A DNA stretch of 20,431 nt from Chara braunii (Eukaryota; Streptophyta; Charophyceae; Charales; Characeae), in the NCBI GenBank assembly GCA_003427395.1, contig BFEA01001005.1, positions 126,714-147,144 on the forward strand, given 5' to 3'. The translations under genes and the position numbers were made by a program. The notes under the pieces were generated by a model that had not been told where the DNA came from, did no database searches, and worked only from the letters and a program-made list of their open reading frames with translations. Position 1 is the stretch's first letter. The number at the start of each line of letters is the position of its first letter. Below are positions 1 through 8,414 of the stretch, one piece after another.

Positions 1-110
1 ATGCTTCCAAACGATCCAAACCAAAATCCTCAGCGAGCAGCCATGCAGGAAGAGATGCTCTTATCACTCCTTCTGGTGTCCTAAGCTGGTTTGTTAAAAA
101 AAAAAAACAG
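1..110 (+). repeat. Poly(A)-ended remnant of an unidentified retroelement
   Basis: A run of 12 A residues (96-107) ends a short stretch that loosely resembles the 3' tail of the SINE-like elements at 4.75 and 8.1 kb: it has TGCTCTTATCA, a GGTGTCC block and GGTTTGTT just before the A run. The match is weak and the element would be cut by the window edge. It may simply be an unrelated poly(A) tail upstream of the LINE that follows. Confidence 0.3.
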
Positions 111-184
111 GATCTTGTATTTGTGGATTCGACAAAGGTGATCATATAATATGCATGTACCAAACTTTAGAGAACACCGCGTTG

Positions 185-980
185 TTCAACACAAGAGGCC
201 TAGCGAAAAAGGAGACGGTATTAATGTGTCCCCACTTAGCACAAGAAGTGTCAAATATGCCTGTAGCCAAAGTATCTATGTAGAGGGTCTGCCCTTCCAC
301 AAAAGAGAGACATATTGCCATAACAGACACATATTGCTCCAACGGATGCTCAAGGTCGGGGTGACAATCTGGGTCCGCCCAGAGTCGCGGTTCGAGTCCT
401 CTACTGGGAAAAGGATGAGGAGGACGACTGCTGGGTGTCAGTACTCTGTATGCTGGAGCTTGAGGTGATCTGTATAGTCTCCCTCTATGCCCCTAACACC
501 CCCCGGGAGAGAAGAGAGTTCTTAAAACAAATTAAAAGTATCCCTACCCCTGGCATCCCGGTAGTGCTAGCAGGGGATTACAACGCGGCGCTTGATCGAG
601 GGTTAGACAGATGGAGAGTTCACTCCTCTACCACTCATAATGCAGAAGAGGATGAAAATATGTTCGGGGAGTTATGCTCCTCCCTTCAGTTATTCGATAC
701 GTATAGGCGTAGTCATCCCATAGAGAGAATCTTCACCTAGATTAAGTGCAATGATCCGAATAGGCTCTCAAAGTCCTGGATTCAATTTGATCCTGGCTTC
801 GGAAGATTTGGTGAGCGGGTTAACAACAACTGCTATGTGACCAACGAGCCCATGCCCGGGCTTGGATCATATGATGTGTATGACTGTTTGGACCTTCCGT
901 AAACGACCGGATCAAGGGACCAACTATTATAAGTTTAACACCTCTCTTCTTAAATTGAAGTTTTTTTAACGATACCTAAG
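185..980 (+). pseudogene. LINE endonuclease (APE-like) domain, broken
   Basis: The opening block (about 187-350) reads LFNTRGLAKKETVL, like the start of LINE endonucleases, but is scrambled by indels. From 433 a clean block gives VICIVSLYAPNTPRERREF (about 460-520), then VVLAGDYNAALDRG (561-602), which holds the catalytic-type GDYN motif. A TGG-to-TAG change at 738 stops the frame at the usual FTW position. In the same frame the sequence goes on with FDLASEDLVSGLTTTAM, then a second stop, and PTSPCPGLDHMMCMTVW (about 840-900), where GLDH sits in the place of the terminal SDH motif. A segment reading TNYYKFNTSLL closes the domain. The enzyme would nick target DNA to prime reverse transcription. 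This copy is dead. Confidence 0.8.
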
Positions 981-1199
981 GCAGATTTGGGAATACTGAA
1001 AAGAAAATCGTCAGTAACATGACTCTTAAATTGCATGGTTTAGTAAGGGGCTATTTTTTTTGGCTAGGAAAAGTAACAAAATTTTAAAATACTAGGCCGC
1101 TCAGTCACCTTAGTGGCATCAACAGAAAAATTCTGATAATGCGAGACCTATTGGAACGAGAGCAGTGGAAAAATTCGCACGAGCAGGAATAACAGATGC

Positions 1200-2420
1200 A
1201 CAGATCCAAGTACACGAGCTAAAAACAAACTTTTGGATCTCGCAAGATTCCATTGGCAGGGAGTTAAATTAAGGGAAAGACTAATAAATTTCTCGACGGA
1301 AAGAGCCATGGACGCGCACTTTATCGGTTTGGTCCGTGGGAGGGCCAAACGAACCACGATTGAGGCCCTCTATGATCCGGAGGCAAGGGAGCTGGACCTT
1401 GTCATAACCACGACCAGTTGCTCTAAAATGGCTTGTGACTTTTACAAAGACCTTTTCTCCTCACATATACACAATCTTAATGAAACATCCCATAATAGGC
1501 AAATTGAGGAGTTTTAAAGCCCCATAAAAAAAACATTGTTGCCAGAGCAGCGAGAGTCCCTTGAAGTTCCGCTCTCTAAACAGGAGATATGGACGACCCT
1601 CATTCAAATGCAAGAGGACAAAGCACCAGGAATAGATGGCTTCCCCAAAGAGTTTTGAGAGACCACTTGAGATTATCTAAGTCAAGACATTATAAAATTT
1701 TATGGGAAAGTATGGCGGACAGGAAAAATGGGCGAGAGGGTGGGGCAAGGGGTGTTGACCCTCCTCTATAAGAAAGGGGATAAGATGGACATCCGCAACT
1801 ACCGGCCAATTACACTTCTCACGACCGTCTATAAGATGTTGTCTAAAGCCTTGGCCAATTGAATGATCCCAGTAATGAAGGATATTATCCATCCATCTCA
1901 AACTGGGTTCATGCAAAATAGAAAGATAAAAGAGAACATCCTCCTAGTGCGTGAGGTCTTACAGCTAACCAGACACACTCACCAGAATGTGGCCTTGGTC
2001 TTCATCGATTTTGAAAAAGCCTATGATTATGTTGACTGCCTTTTCCTGGATAAAAGTTTAGAAAGAATGAATTTTGGGCCGGTATTAAGGCGGTGGGTTC
2101 GAATCCTTCATCAAAATGCGACCACTTGCATTCAAGTCAATGGGAGTTTGGCACCGCCTCTAAGGCTAGAACGGTCGGTTTGTCAGGGCGACCCGATCGC
2201 CCCCTTTTTATTTTTGATTATTATGGAGGCGCTGGCTCAACCTGACTCCTGGCTGCCAACCTTCGAGCTCATAAGAGCATTACTAGGATTCTAATCTCAC
2301 AAATACTAGAGGAGGTCATTCTCATCTGCTCCCTTTTCGCAGACGACTTCACAATCATGGTAGAGACCACATAGAACAATTTGGAGGAAATTCATAAAAT
2401 GATGGAAAGGTTCATAAGAT
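1200..2420 (+). pseudogene. LINE reverse transcriptase palm and fingers, broken
   Basis: The pre-RT region (1233-1517) reads FHWQGVKLRERLINFSTER and ends in a stop. Fingers motif DKAPGIDGFPKEF is at 1617-1655 and is followed by a stop. The block LLYKKGDKMDIRNYRPITLL lies near 1760-1820 and HPSQTGFMQNRKIKENIL near 1890-1940. Motif A (FIDFEKAYDY) is at 2001-2030 with its aspartate intact, and motif B (CQGDPIAPFLF) at 2181-2213. A frameshift near 2240 moves motif C, FADDF, to another frame at 2336-2350, where both aspartates remain. More stops follow. The catalytic residues are all still visible although the frame is lost, so the decay is moderate rather than ancient. Confidence 0.88.
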
Positions 2421-2759
2421 CTCTGACATGGCAGTGAATTGGGGAAGTAAGACACAAGGGTGGTGGATCCACTATCAGGGGGGGTGCCCCCTAGACTCGC
2501 GCGCAAGGTGCGTGGATGCTATTAGAACTCTCATTGAGAATTCTAGGGGTGTCCATGACGGCAACTGGGTGTCCACCATGATGAATGGATAAGCACCCCC
2601 TTGCTGCAAAAACTCCTTAACTGAAACAATAAGCACACCTCCCTTTATGGTCGAGCGTTATCAATAACATCGCTTTTGCAGCCCTCTGGTACAAGTCGGT
2701 GCTTTGACCACTGAATAAAGGATCATTGAAGAGGCTTAAAATAAAGGCAGCGCGACCTT

Positions 2760-3300
2760 CCTTTGGAGGGGGGAATAGTGAGAAGTTGAGAACAACAAGG
2801 CTATCAACAGGGTAGCTTGGGATTCAGTTATTCAGCCCAAAGATCATGGGGGCTTAGGGATCACAGACCCTGCTACACAAATTCAAGCATTGCGATTACA
2901 ATGGGCTTAAAAATTGATCTTCTTACCCCACAACTCGTGGTGCATAATGACTCTAGAGCATCTAGCCCGCATGACCCCAATCGCCTCTCGAGGGCTGCAT
3001 CCTTTGAACTGTTCGGAGGACCGTTCCTGTACAATCCCGCGCAAAATTCCACGAAGGGGGGTTGAACAGGAACGGGGGGACCAGCCAACGGACAACTTTT
3101 GGCCATCTCTGCTAGCCGTGTGGCGGCGGCTTCCGCTCCCTGACAACCCCCCCCCTGACCATTGGGAAAAAATCTATCACCAACCTTTGTTTGGAAACCG
3201 TTGGTTGACAGACCGGAGGGGCTGCACCAGGTCGAGCTCTGCCCTGCCTTGGAAGAGTTGGGTCAAACGGGGAGTGCTCAGAGTAGGGGACCTTTGAGAC
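2760..3300 (+). pseudogene. LINE RT connecting region, broken
   Basis: The stretch around 2810-2875 translates to RVAWDSVIQPKDHGGLGIT, the WD...PK..GGLG pattern found between the RT thumb and the zinc-binding domain of plant LINEs. After a frameshift, 3115-3297 gives WRRLPLPDNPPPDHWEKIY, PLFGNRWLTD and SWVKRGVLRVGDL, again typical of this region. The 2420-2760 interval between motif C and this block is too disrupted to align by eye, though MAVNWG near 2427 fits the usual INWGKS position. Confidence 0.75.
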
Positions 3301-3424
3301 CAGGATAGACGAGACTAGAAAATTGCGGACCAATTGCGAGATACATTGCGTCATTGTTATCACGTGGACGCTAGCATGATATTGAATCCTCAAACAAAGC
3401 CCCTCCCTCAAGGAGGGAGATTGG

Positions 3425-4210
3425 GTGGCGACCAAGGAGGTACCGCCACGAATCGGTCAGGTCCATATGGTAGACCCACAAATGATCCTGGTGGAGCACT
3501 ATGCTATCACTCGGAGGGGAACCCTCGAAGGAAGCAGAGCCCCTGTTGAATCGGTAAAGAAGACATTGGTATATCAGGTCGTGGAAGAGAGAGGGGAGAA
3601 AGTGGTTTTTCGACCACAGTGGGCTATACAGGAGTTGGCCCTGGACCTAGTGGAATGGACTTGGGCGCTCGCCCAGAGAAAGGGGGAGGGCACAACAGAT
3701 CATATAACCCTCCATAGGTTGTCGGTCAATTCCGCCTACAAGATGTTTAGGCCTAAACGATGTCTACGGGATGTGGTTACAGACCGTTGGGCCGAGCAAC
3801 TCAATGTGGACCGCTCCCTTCTGACGCTGATCCCCTGGTTCAAAGACCAGAAGTCTAAACCTGCGAAAACCTCCTCCCTAGAGTGGCAGATAGTGCACCC
3901 CTGTTTGCCCACTAATGATTGGCTAATAGACCACACCGACCAGGAGCAACGAGGTCCGGCGCTGCCGTGGTGTCAGCGATGTTTGAACATGTCTTCCCCC
4001 TGCAAGAGTGTAGAGACCATTGAGCACATTTTCACACAATGCCCAATAGCTCAATTTACGTGGCGATGGTGGGACCGTATTTGGCGGAAGATAGTGACAA
4101 AGATTCCCTTGCGATGGTCATGGCAGGCCATCCTGGTTGGCCACTGGCCTTTGGCAGAAGAAAGCTCGATGTTTGTTGAGAACATGTTTTGTTGGGCAGA
4201 AGGGCAGTGA
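3425..4210 (+). pseudogene. LINE C-terminal zinc-binding (zf-RVT) domain, longest open block
   Basis: This is the longest uninterrupted reading frame of the element (261 codons). Its last third contains the zf-RVT signature: LPWCQRC (CxxC at 3971-3982), then ETIEHIFTQCPIAQF (H at 4025, C at 4040), followed by the aromatic TWRWWDRIW. The preceding NSAYKMF (about 3728-3750) matches the conserved S-A-Y-K block. The domain is found in plant non-LTR retrotransposons, where it is thought to bind nucleic acid. The ATG at 3425 is inside the domain region and is not a true start. The frame ends with a shift at about 4200 rather than a natural stop. Confidence 0.85.
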
Positions 4211-4536
4211 TGTGGGCTCTTTGGTGGCAGAGGTGTGTTTTGGCTTTGGATAAAGTGAGGATAGAAGGGGCGGAAATTGCTGAATAAATCAACTAACAAG
4301 TACAACTGGCACTCATGCGGAGGTGGTCCGACACGAAGTCCCAGCTGGATCTCTTCACACAAATCACGAGCGTCAGGAGAGCGGGTCGCAACATTCTGTA
4401 CGGACTGGGTGGGTGGCGAAAGGGAAGGTGGGTAGCAAAAGTCACATGGGGTGGTGGACAGCAGGATCTGGAAGAAATAAGGGACTACAGACTAGTGTTT
4501 AAACCACCAATACCTCCGCCAGTTTTAAGAAATTGA
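4205..4536 (+). pseudogene. LINE ORF2 C-terminal tail, broken
   Basis: After a frameshift near 4205 the translation continues with AVMWALWWQRCVLALDK, the usual W-LW-RC block that follows zf-RVT. It then shifts again into a block from 4315 reading RRWSDTKSQLDLFTQI. Reading stops with TGA at 4534-4536, which may be the original end of the protein. Confidence 0.65.
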
Positions 4537-4753
4537 CAGGATGCTGGGCCGGTTTCGGCCCATGTCCCCCACAGGTAAACTAAACCTTCCACAATTTGAT
4601 TGTTTTCATAGATGACAGGGTTCACACTGTAAACTACATCACAATCGATAGTTAGTACAGATTACAGGCTTACTAACCTCTCACGGGCTTATTATTCTCG
4701 TACATGACACGATGCACATCAAACTGTGTAATTGCATTTTAAATGTACTTTAG
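4537..4753 (+). repeat. Probable LINE 3' untranslated region
   Basis: Immediately after the last coding block, 4540-4575 reads AGGATGCTGGGCCGGTTTCG then GCCCATG and TCCCCCAC. This can be aligned with the hairpin core of the short elements nearby (GGGACGCTGGGCCCGG, CCAGCACATG, CTCCCCAC). The remaining 170 bp is anonymous, but CGATGCACATCAAACT near 4710 resembles the 5' flank of the core element at 15.88 kb (CGATATCTCAAACT). This region could be the LINE's own 3' UTR or the 5' part of the next short element. Confidence 0.4.
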
Positions 4754-4902
4754 AGGGACGCTGGACCCAATTTCCAGCAGGTGTTGCTCCCCACCAATAG
4801 ATGGAGCCATCCCGGCACTACTAGTGGTGTCTGATCATATCAGCACCCCTAGTAGCCGCTCGGGCTGTTTCTTTAAAAAAAAATATAAAAAAAATAAAAT
4901 GA
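4754..4902 (+). mobile_element. SINE-like element, hairpin core plus tail A, poly(A)-ended
   Basis: The element opens GGGACGCTGGACCC with a self-complementary core (CTGGA...TCCAG). It continues through CTCCCCACCAATAGATGG and CACTACTAGTGGTGTCTG, and ends CTCGGGCTGTTTCTTT followed by an A-rich tail from 4875. A near-identical copy lies on the - strand at 15,089-15,275 and a 3' fragment at 8.1 kb. No A or B box is visible within it. No target-site duplication could be found, so it may instead be the real 3' end of the LINE before it. Confidence 0.65.
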
Positions 4903-5015
4903 TGTCTTGGCCAGTACCCGAACTTTTGGGGGTGGGACACAAGGTCGGCAATGTCCCATAAATCTGAATTTTATAGTGATGGAAAAAAGGGAAAAAAAAT
5001 GCTTTCTCTACTGCA

Positions 5016-5081
5016 ATGATGTCGAGCTGGGTAATCCAGGAGGCCGTGCTCACAATCTTCTCCACAGAATGCACCTTACAG
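5016..5081 (+). CDS. Weak candidate exon ending at a consensus splice donor
   Basis: Twenty-two open codons (MMSSWVIQEAVLTIFSTE, then CTLQ) end exactly in phase 0 at CAG|GTAAGG (donor GT at 5082-5083), a perfect plant-type 5' splice site. The sequence after it turns T-rich, as introns often do. No acceptor is clear upstream, though TTTCTCTACTGCA then GAG at 5020-5028 could serve. The protein piece is not recognised. The region is only 66 bp and a chance match to a donor is quite possible. Confidence 0.2.
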
Positions 5082-5087
5082 GTAAGG

Positions 5088-5312
5088 CGGTCACATTCTG
5101 AATGTTACTGTTTTCTTTTTTTCGTTGGTCGTGTGTTTCTTACGAGTCCCCTGTCTGTGAATTGCTCAAGCTGTGTTTTGTCAGAGGATTGTAGGGCTCA
5201 TCACACTGGCACTTAGGGGGATGTATCCAACCATTTTCACGGCCGGATCCATGTGCCTGTTTTTTCACCCTTTTATTCTCTTTTGGAATCTGACAACCTG
5301 GCCACGGGGCTG
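5088..5312. other. No gene seen; T-rich then anonymous
   Basis: No coding block, RNA gene or clear repeat is visible. The piece near 5219-5245 (GGATGTATCCAAC then TTTTCACGGCC) loosely resembles the R repeat described below. Confidence 0.4.
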
Positions 5313-5400
5313 AGATGCCCTCATTGAGGGCACACTCACACTACCACTTCCAAGAATGCATACAACTGCAATCACGGCCTAAGCTTTGTTTTTTTTTTTT
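5313..5400. repeat. R-repeat fragment, mixed orientation
   Basis: GAGGGCACACTCACACTA (5328-5345) is close to the reverse complement of the R-repeat block GTGTGAATATGCCCTC. It is followed directly by AATGCATACAACTGCAATCA then CGGCCTAAG, which is R sequence in the forward direction. A run of T follows (5387-5400). The family is best seen at 17.9-18.6 kb. Confidence 0.5.
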
Positions 5401-5875
5401 CTGAGGTTCACGGCTGCAACTTTTCTTCTTCTTTTTTGTTTCTTTTTGTTCTTTCGATGAGAGTACCAGAAAGAAAACGTAGTGGTACCCAGGCTCGGCA
5501 AAACTCGGAGCGCAGTGAAATTCAGGTTCGGCAAAAACAGGCTTGGAGGTACTGGTGGTTTAAGGACTGGACCCAGGTGGAACCCTCATTCCCTTTGCGG
5601 GCCCCCACAGTTTTCCCAGACCCCTTCCCTCCCCATGCCCTCTCCTTGACGAAAATTCTAGTCTAGATGACAGTTTAAAGCTGATCCCGGGGCAGGCGGG
5701 GAGATGGAAGGAGGACCCACTGGTGCCCCCCAGTGGCTCCTTCCGGTTTTCCGAGCCAGGCCATGGGGTAGTGGAGGGGCTGCTAGCTTTCTGAAGTTTC
5801 TGTGAAAGTTCTGGCATCCAGCGAGATGGATGAAGAGGCAGACCCCCATTTTTTTATCTCAGCTAGCCAGAGGCA
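5401..5875. other. No gene seen; contains a 33-bp partial tandem repeat
   Basis: T/C-rich sequence to about 5455, then a direct repeat of CAGGCTCGGCAAAAC (5490) as CAGGTTCGGCAAAAAC (5523), period 33. A 77-codon open frame (5436-5666) crosses it but looks like noise. The rest is anonymous. Confidence 0.4.
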
Positions 5876-6066
5876 GGGGACACTGGACCCGGTTTCCAGC
5901 ACAGTGACTTTTTCTGATGATCTCATAAGCTAAGCTGGCTGAGGCTGCCAGTGTGTCCTGTCCACTCTATTCTTCCGGGTAGACACTGAGGATCCCGGCC
6001 TCTAATTCTATTGAGTAATACAAGTCTTGGGCACTGGGTCCGACGTTAAAAAAAATAAAATAAAGA
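5876..6066 (+). mobile_element. SINE-like element, hairpin core plus tail C, A-rich end
   Basis: It opens GGGGACACTGGACCCGG then TTTCCAGCA, the same core as at 4754. The 3' part (5978-6050) reads GGGTAGACACTGAGGATCCC, GGCCTC and later TTGGGCACTGGGTCCG before an A-rich tail (6047-6071). The 3' part matches the element at 19,120-19,213 but not tail A, so the same core is joined to a different tail. The middle is unmatched elsewhere in the window. It could be two adjacent fragments rather than one unit. Confidence 0.5.
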
Positions 6067-6300
6067 GAAAAATGGATGATCCAGGCCAGCCATCTGCAGA
6101 CCCTAATCCTGCCGCTGTCGTGGTGCCACTTGGGCTGGTGGGAGCAACAGAGCAGACTTTGCCCAGTTGACCTTGGCCTCTGCCGCCTGCACAAAGAAAT
6201 CCAAATTCTGCCTCAGAGCATCGCAGGAAGCCGATTGCAGGGCCAAAAATGGAGACCGATCATAAGCAAACGCCTGAGATTTAGCAGGCTTGCCATGGGA

Positions 6301-6326
6301 CAATCACATCCAGAGCTTAGTAGAAG
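6301..6326 (+). repeat. R-repeat fragment (3' half)
   Basis: CAATCACATCCAGAGCTTAG then TAGAAG matches 17,981-18,006 with one substitution. It lies 110 bp upstream of the U2-like sequence. Confidence 0.6.
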
Positions 6327-6435
6327 ATGAAGCTTGGGCAGGGGTCTCATGAGTGGAATCAAAAAAAGAAAGGGAGAACAAAAAAGAATTCGAGAATGCT
6401 TTTCTTTTCCCCTCCTTTCTGCCAAGAAGAGGCCA

Positions 6436-6545
6436 ATACCTTTCTCGGCTTTTTGGCTAAGATCAAGTTTGTATCTGTTCTGACCCGTCTAGTATCTGAT
6501 CCGTGGTCCGTCGGACCACACTTTTTCTTTCACAAAGAACAGGCC
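6436..6545 (+). pseudogene. U2 snRNA-like sequence, probable pseudogene
   Basis: ATACCTTTCTCGGC then TTTTTGGCTAAGATCAAG (6436-6467) is nearly identical to the 5' end of plant U2 snRNA. GTATCTGTTC, AGTATCTGAT and a perfect 7-bp stem IIb (GTGGTCC/GGACCAC, 6503-6519) follow in the right order, then a U-rich Sm-like site (CTTTTTCTTT). The branch-point recognition element, which should be GUAGUA, is reduced to TTGTA by a deletion plus changes, so base-pairing with introns would fail. No plant snRNA upstream element (RTCCCACATCG) or properly placed TATA box is visible. The 3' stem-loops are not convincingly recognisable. A retro-pseudogene or a U2-derived SINE head are both possible. Confidence 0.75.
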
Positions 6546-6590
6546 CTTTCTGACAGCCCGCCTCCGGGAGGAATCCATTCAGTGCCCAGG

Positions 6591-6639
6591 CTAGCACTTT
6601 CCTGAATGTACCTGACTGCAATTACGACCAGGCCTGGGG
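6591..6639 (+). repeat. R-repeat fragment (5' half)
   Basis: CTAGCACTTTCCTGAATGTA then CCTGACTGCAATTACGACCA and GGCCTGG match 17,921-17,970 closely. Together with the fragment at 6301 it brackets the U2-like sequence. Confidence 0.6.
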
Positions 6640-6836
6640 TTTGAGTGAAAACGAGAGATCTACAGCCTACCGGTCCCACAGTGGTGGTATCTACCGACAT
6701 CCCGGTTCCAGCAGTCCAAGTGGCTTGACTCTGAAGGCCGGCTACACAGAGGTCGTTCGACAGAATCTGGACGTCAACGGTGACCCCATACGTCTAGAAA
6801 ACTCCTACGGCTGTTGTTTGAGTAGAGCTGGGTAGT

Positions 6837-6837
<1 letters not shown>
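6640..6837. other. No gene seen
   Basis: Anonymous sequence between an R fragment and a long T run. A 64-codon frame is open but has no recognisable feature. Confidence 0.35.

Positions 6838-6875
<38 letters not shown>
6838..6875. repeat. Homopolymer run of 38 T
   Basis: An uninterrupted T run. It could be the poly(A) tail of a minus-strand retroelement ending here, but no element could be recognised to its right. Confidence 0.9.
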
Positions 6876-6876
<1 letters not shown>

Positions 6877-7153
6877 TAATCGTTGGCCTGTACTTTCGGT
6901 TCGGGTGATTTCTTTTTTCTTTTTTGTTCGGGTGATTTCAGCAGCCCCCACTATCTTCTTCCCCGAATACAACGTACAGTCATTATAGCTGTACCTAGAC
7001 CGAAAGACGCCTCAAATACAGTTATAATTACCGTAGGTGCCTCCCGTTGCGACTTTCCCTTTCTCCTTCAACAAAACATCTTGGAAATGCCGACGAACTG
7101 ATGGGCGTATGGCATGCATCTTCAGCTAGAAGGTGGACAGATGCATCCGCCAT
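6876..7153. other. No gene seen; short direct repeat
   Basis: GTTCGGGTGATTTC occurs at 6899 and again at 6926 (period 27), separated by T/C-rich sequence. Nothing else is recognised. Confidence 0.4.
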
Positions 7154-7167
7154 TTCTACGTTTTTTT

Positions 7168-7202
<35 letters not shown>

Positions 7203-7219
7203 TGTGTGTGTATTCTACG
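7154..7219. repeat. T(29) plus GT microsatellite between 7-bp direct repeats
   Basis: A T run (7161-7189) passes into a GT run (7190-7211). The block is flanked on both sides by TTCTACG (7154-7160 and 7213-7219). Confidence 0.85.
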
Positions 7220-7339
7220 GCTTTTGCACATTTGCCAAATGATAAAGCGTGATCTTAGATGAGGTACCGGAATTCCACCACGATTCTTCCTTCATCGCTG
7301 CCATGAAATGAACATGCAGCTTGCTGTGCATTTGGGTTA

Positions 7340-7810
7340 TTAAAAATAGTAGGAGGAGGAGGGGGAGGAGAGGGGTGTGGAGAGTAGGAGCAGGACGGGA
7401 CACGAAAACGGTGGCAGAGAGGGAGCAGAAGCGAGCACCGGGACAAGAACGAGAGGGACAGTACGAGAATCAATGACTTGACAGAAGGAGAAGAAAGGTG
7501 AATAGGGGGCGGCAGACGCAAACGAGCCGCAGCTGCAAACAACACAGTGATTGGGAGGTGTTGAACGTATCGCTGAGGAGGCGACGGAGGGAGTGGAGAG
7601 GGGGAGGGAGAGGACTGGAGGGGCATTACAAATATGTTGAAAGGGTGAAGGCAGAGGGAGGGAGACAACTGCAGGGGCATTACGGGAAGAAGTGTCTTTG
7701 GGGGCAAAGGGACGAGGAGGAGGGGGGTCGAGGAAGAACTGTTCACATCGGAAGGAAAGGTAAGGGCGAGGAGGAGGAGGAGGAGGAGGAGGAGGAGGAG
7801 GAGGAGGAGA
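7340..7810 (+). repeat. Purine-rich tract with GGA microsatellite
   Basis: The + strand is strongly A+G-rich for about 470 bp, ending in a pure GAG/GGA run (7769-7810). Long open frames on both strands here (poly-Glu forward; Leu/Pro-rich reverse) are by-products of the low complexity. If the exon at 7817 is real, this would be its 5' leader. Confidence 0.8.
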
Positions 7811-7816
7811 TTGAAC

Positions 7817-8092
7817 ATGGGGGGATCTGGTGGCTCGAGCTTGTACACCCCACTTTTATCATGTCCATCGTCGATGACAAATTTGACCCCTACCCCTTCC
7901 ATGTTTCGAGATGGACGTGAGCTATCAAGCCCAGATGTCTTGGAAGAGGGGATTCTGAGAACAACGACTTCGTCATCTGATATGTCCTTAGGAGAAGGTC
8001 CCCGGTTGAAGAAGGCTCAAATGGCCGTCATGAAGTATATATCCGTCTTCAAGGGCAACCGTGTTCAACGCGCTGCAGCACTCGTCAGTCAG
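7817..8092 (+). CDS. Candidate first exon of an unidentified host gene
   Basis: From ATG at 7817 (context GAACATGGGG, with A at -3 and G at +4) 92 codons run open to CAG|GTCTGT (donor GT at 8093-8094), ending in phase 0. The predicted peptide begins MGGSGGSSLYTPLLSC. It has a Ser/Thr-rich middle (TTTSSSDMSLGEG) and ends in a basic, helix-like block (RLKKAQMAVMKYISVFKG, then NRVQRAAALVSQ). Its composition is unlike the low-complexity sequence before it, and it lacks retroelement motifs. A SINE fragment lies just after the donor, as expected for an intron. I do not recognise the family. The frame also runs past the donor into the repeat, so open length alone is not proof. Confidence 0.35.
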
Positions 8093-8101
8093 GTCTGTAT
8101 C

Positions 8102-8218
8102 CATCTGGGGAGAGGTCCCACTATAGTGGTGTCTGCTCTTACCAGCACCCCTAGCACTCGTTCGGGTTGTTCATTAAAAAGAAGGAAAAAAAAGAAAAAA
8201 GAAAAAAGAAAAAAGAGA
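8102..8218 (+). mobile_element. 3' fragment of tail A SINE-like element
   Basis: CACTATAGTGGTGTCTGCTC then TTACCAGCACCCCTAGCAC, TCGTTCGGGTTGTTCATT and an A-rich tail (8175-8218) match the 3' half of the element at 4754-4902. The core is missing or unrecognisable. Confidence 0.65.
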
Positions 8219-8414
8219 GGTGCACGAAATGGTGATTGATCTGCTTTTCTGCGCTTGATCCGATCCTCCTTGTTAGTGTCACCTTCCTCCCGGGCTTGAG
8301 CTGATTTCTTCACTTCAGTCACCATTGATTCATTTATTTATTAATCGATATTTTGTTTTTTGTTTTCCACTTCTGAGATACTATGAGGAATAATACGATG
8401 ATTGAATTTTCTCT

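Larger units (their letters stand above)
185..4577 (+). mobile_element. Decayed L1-type LINE (endonuclease-RT-zf-RVT), non-functional
   Basis: Conceptual translation across frames gives, in order, an APE-like endonuclease, a reverse transcriptase with recognisable motifs, a connecting region and a zinc-binding C-terminal domain, which is the order of plant L1-type ORF2 proteins. The reading is interrupted by many in-frame stops and at least five frameshifts, so no full protein can be made. No separate ORF1 is visible and the 5' end is unclear. The 3' end is also unclear: the element may stop near 4577 or continue to the poly(A) at about 4902. LINEs of this kind move by target-primed reverse transcription, and this copy is a fossil. 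The family-level call is firm but the exact boundaries are not. Confidence 0.88.

Noticed and set aside
383-396. CGGTTCGAGTCCTC resembles a tRNA B box
   Set aside because: No A box at the right distance, and the surrounding frame reads as LINE endonuclease.
7750-7765. Donor-like AAAGGTAAGG
   Set aside because: It is within purine-rich low-complexity sequence where such matches are expected.
7255-7902. 215-codon Leu/Pro-rich open frame on the - strand
   Set aside because: It is the complement of the purine-rich tract and GGA repeat; low complexity explains its length and composition.
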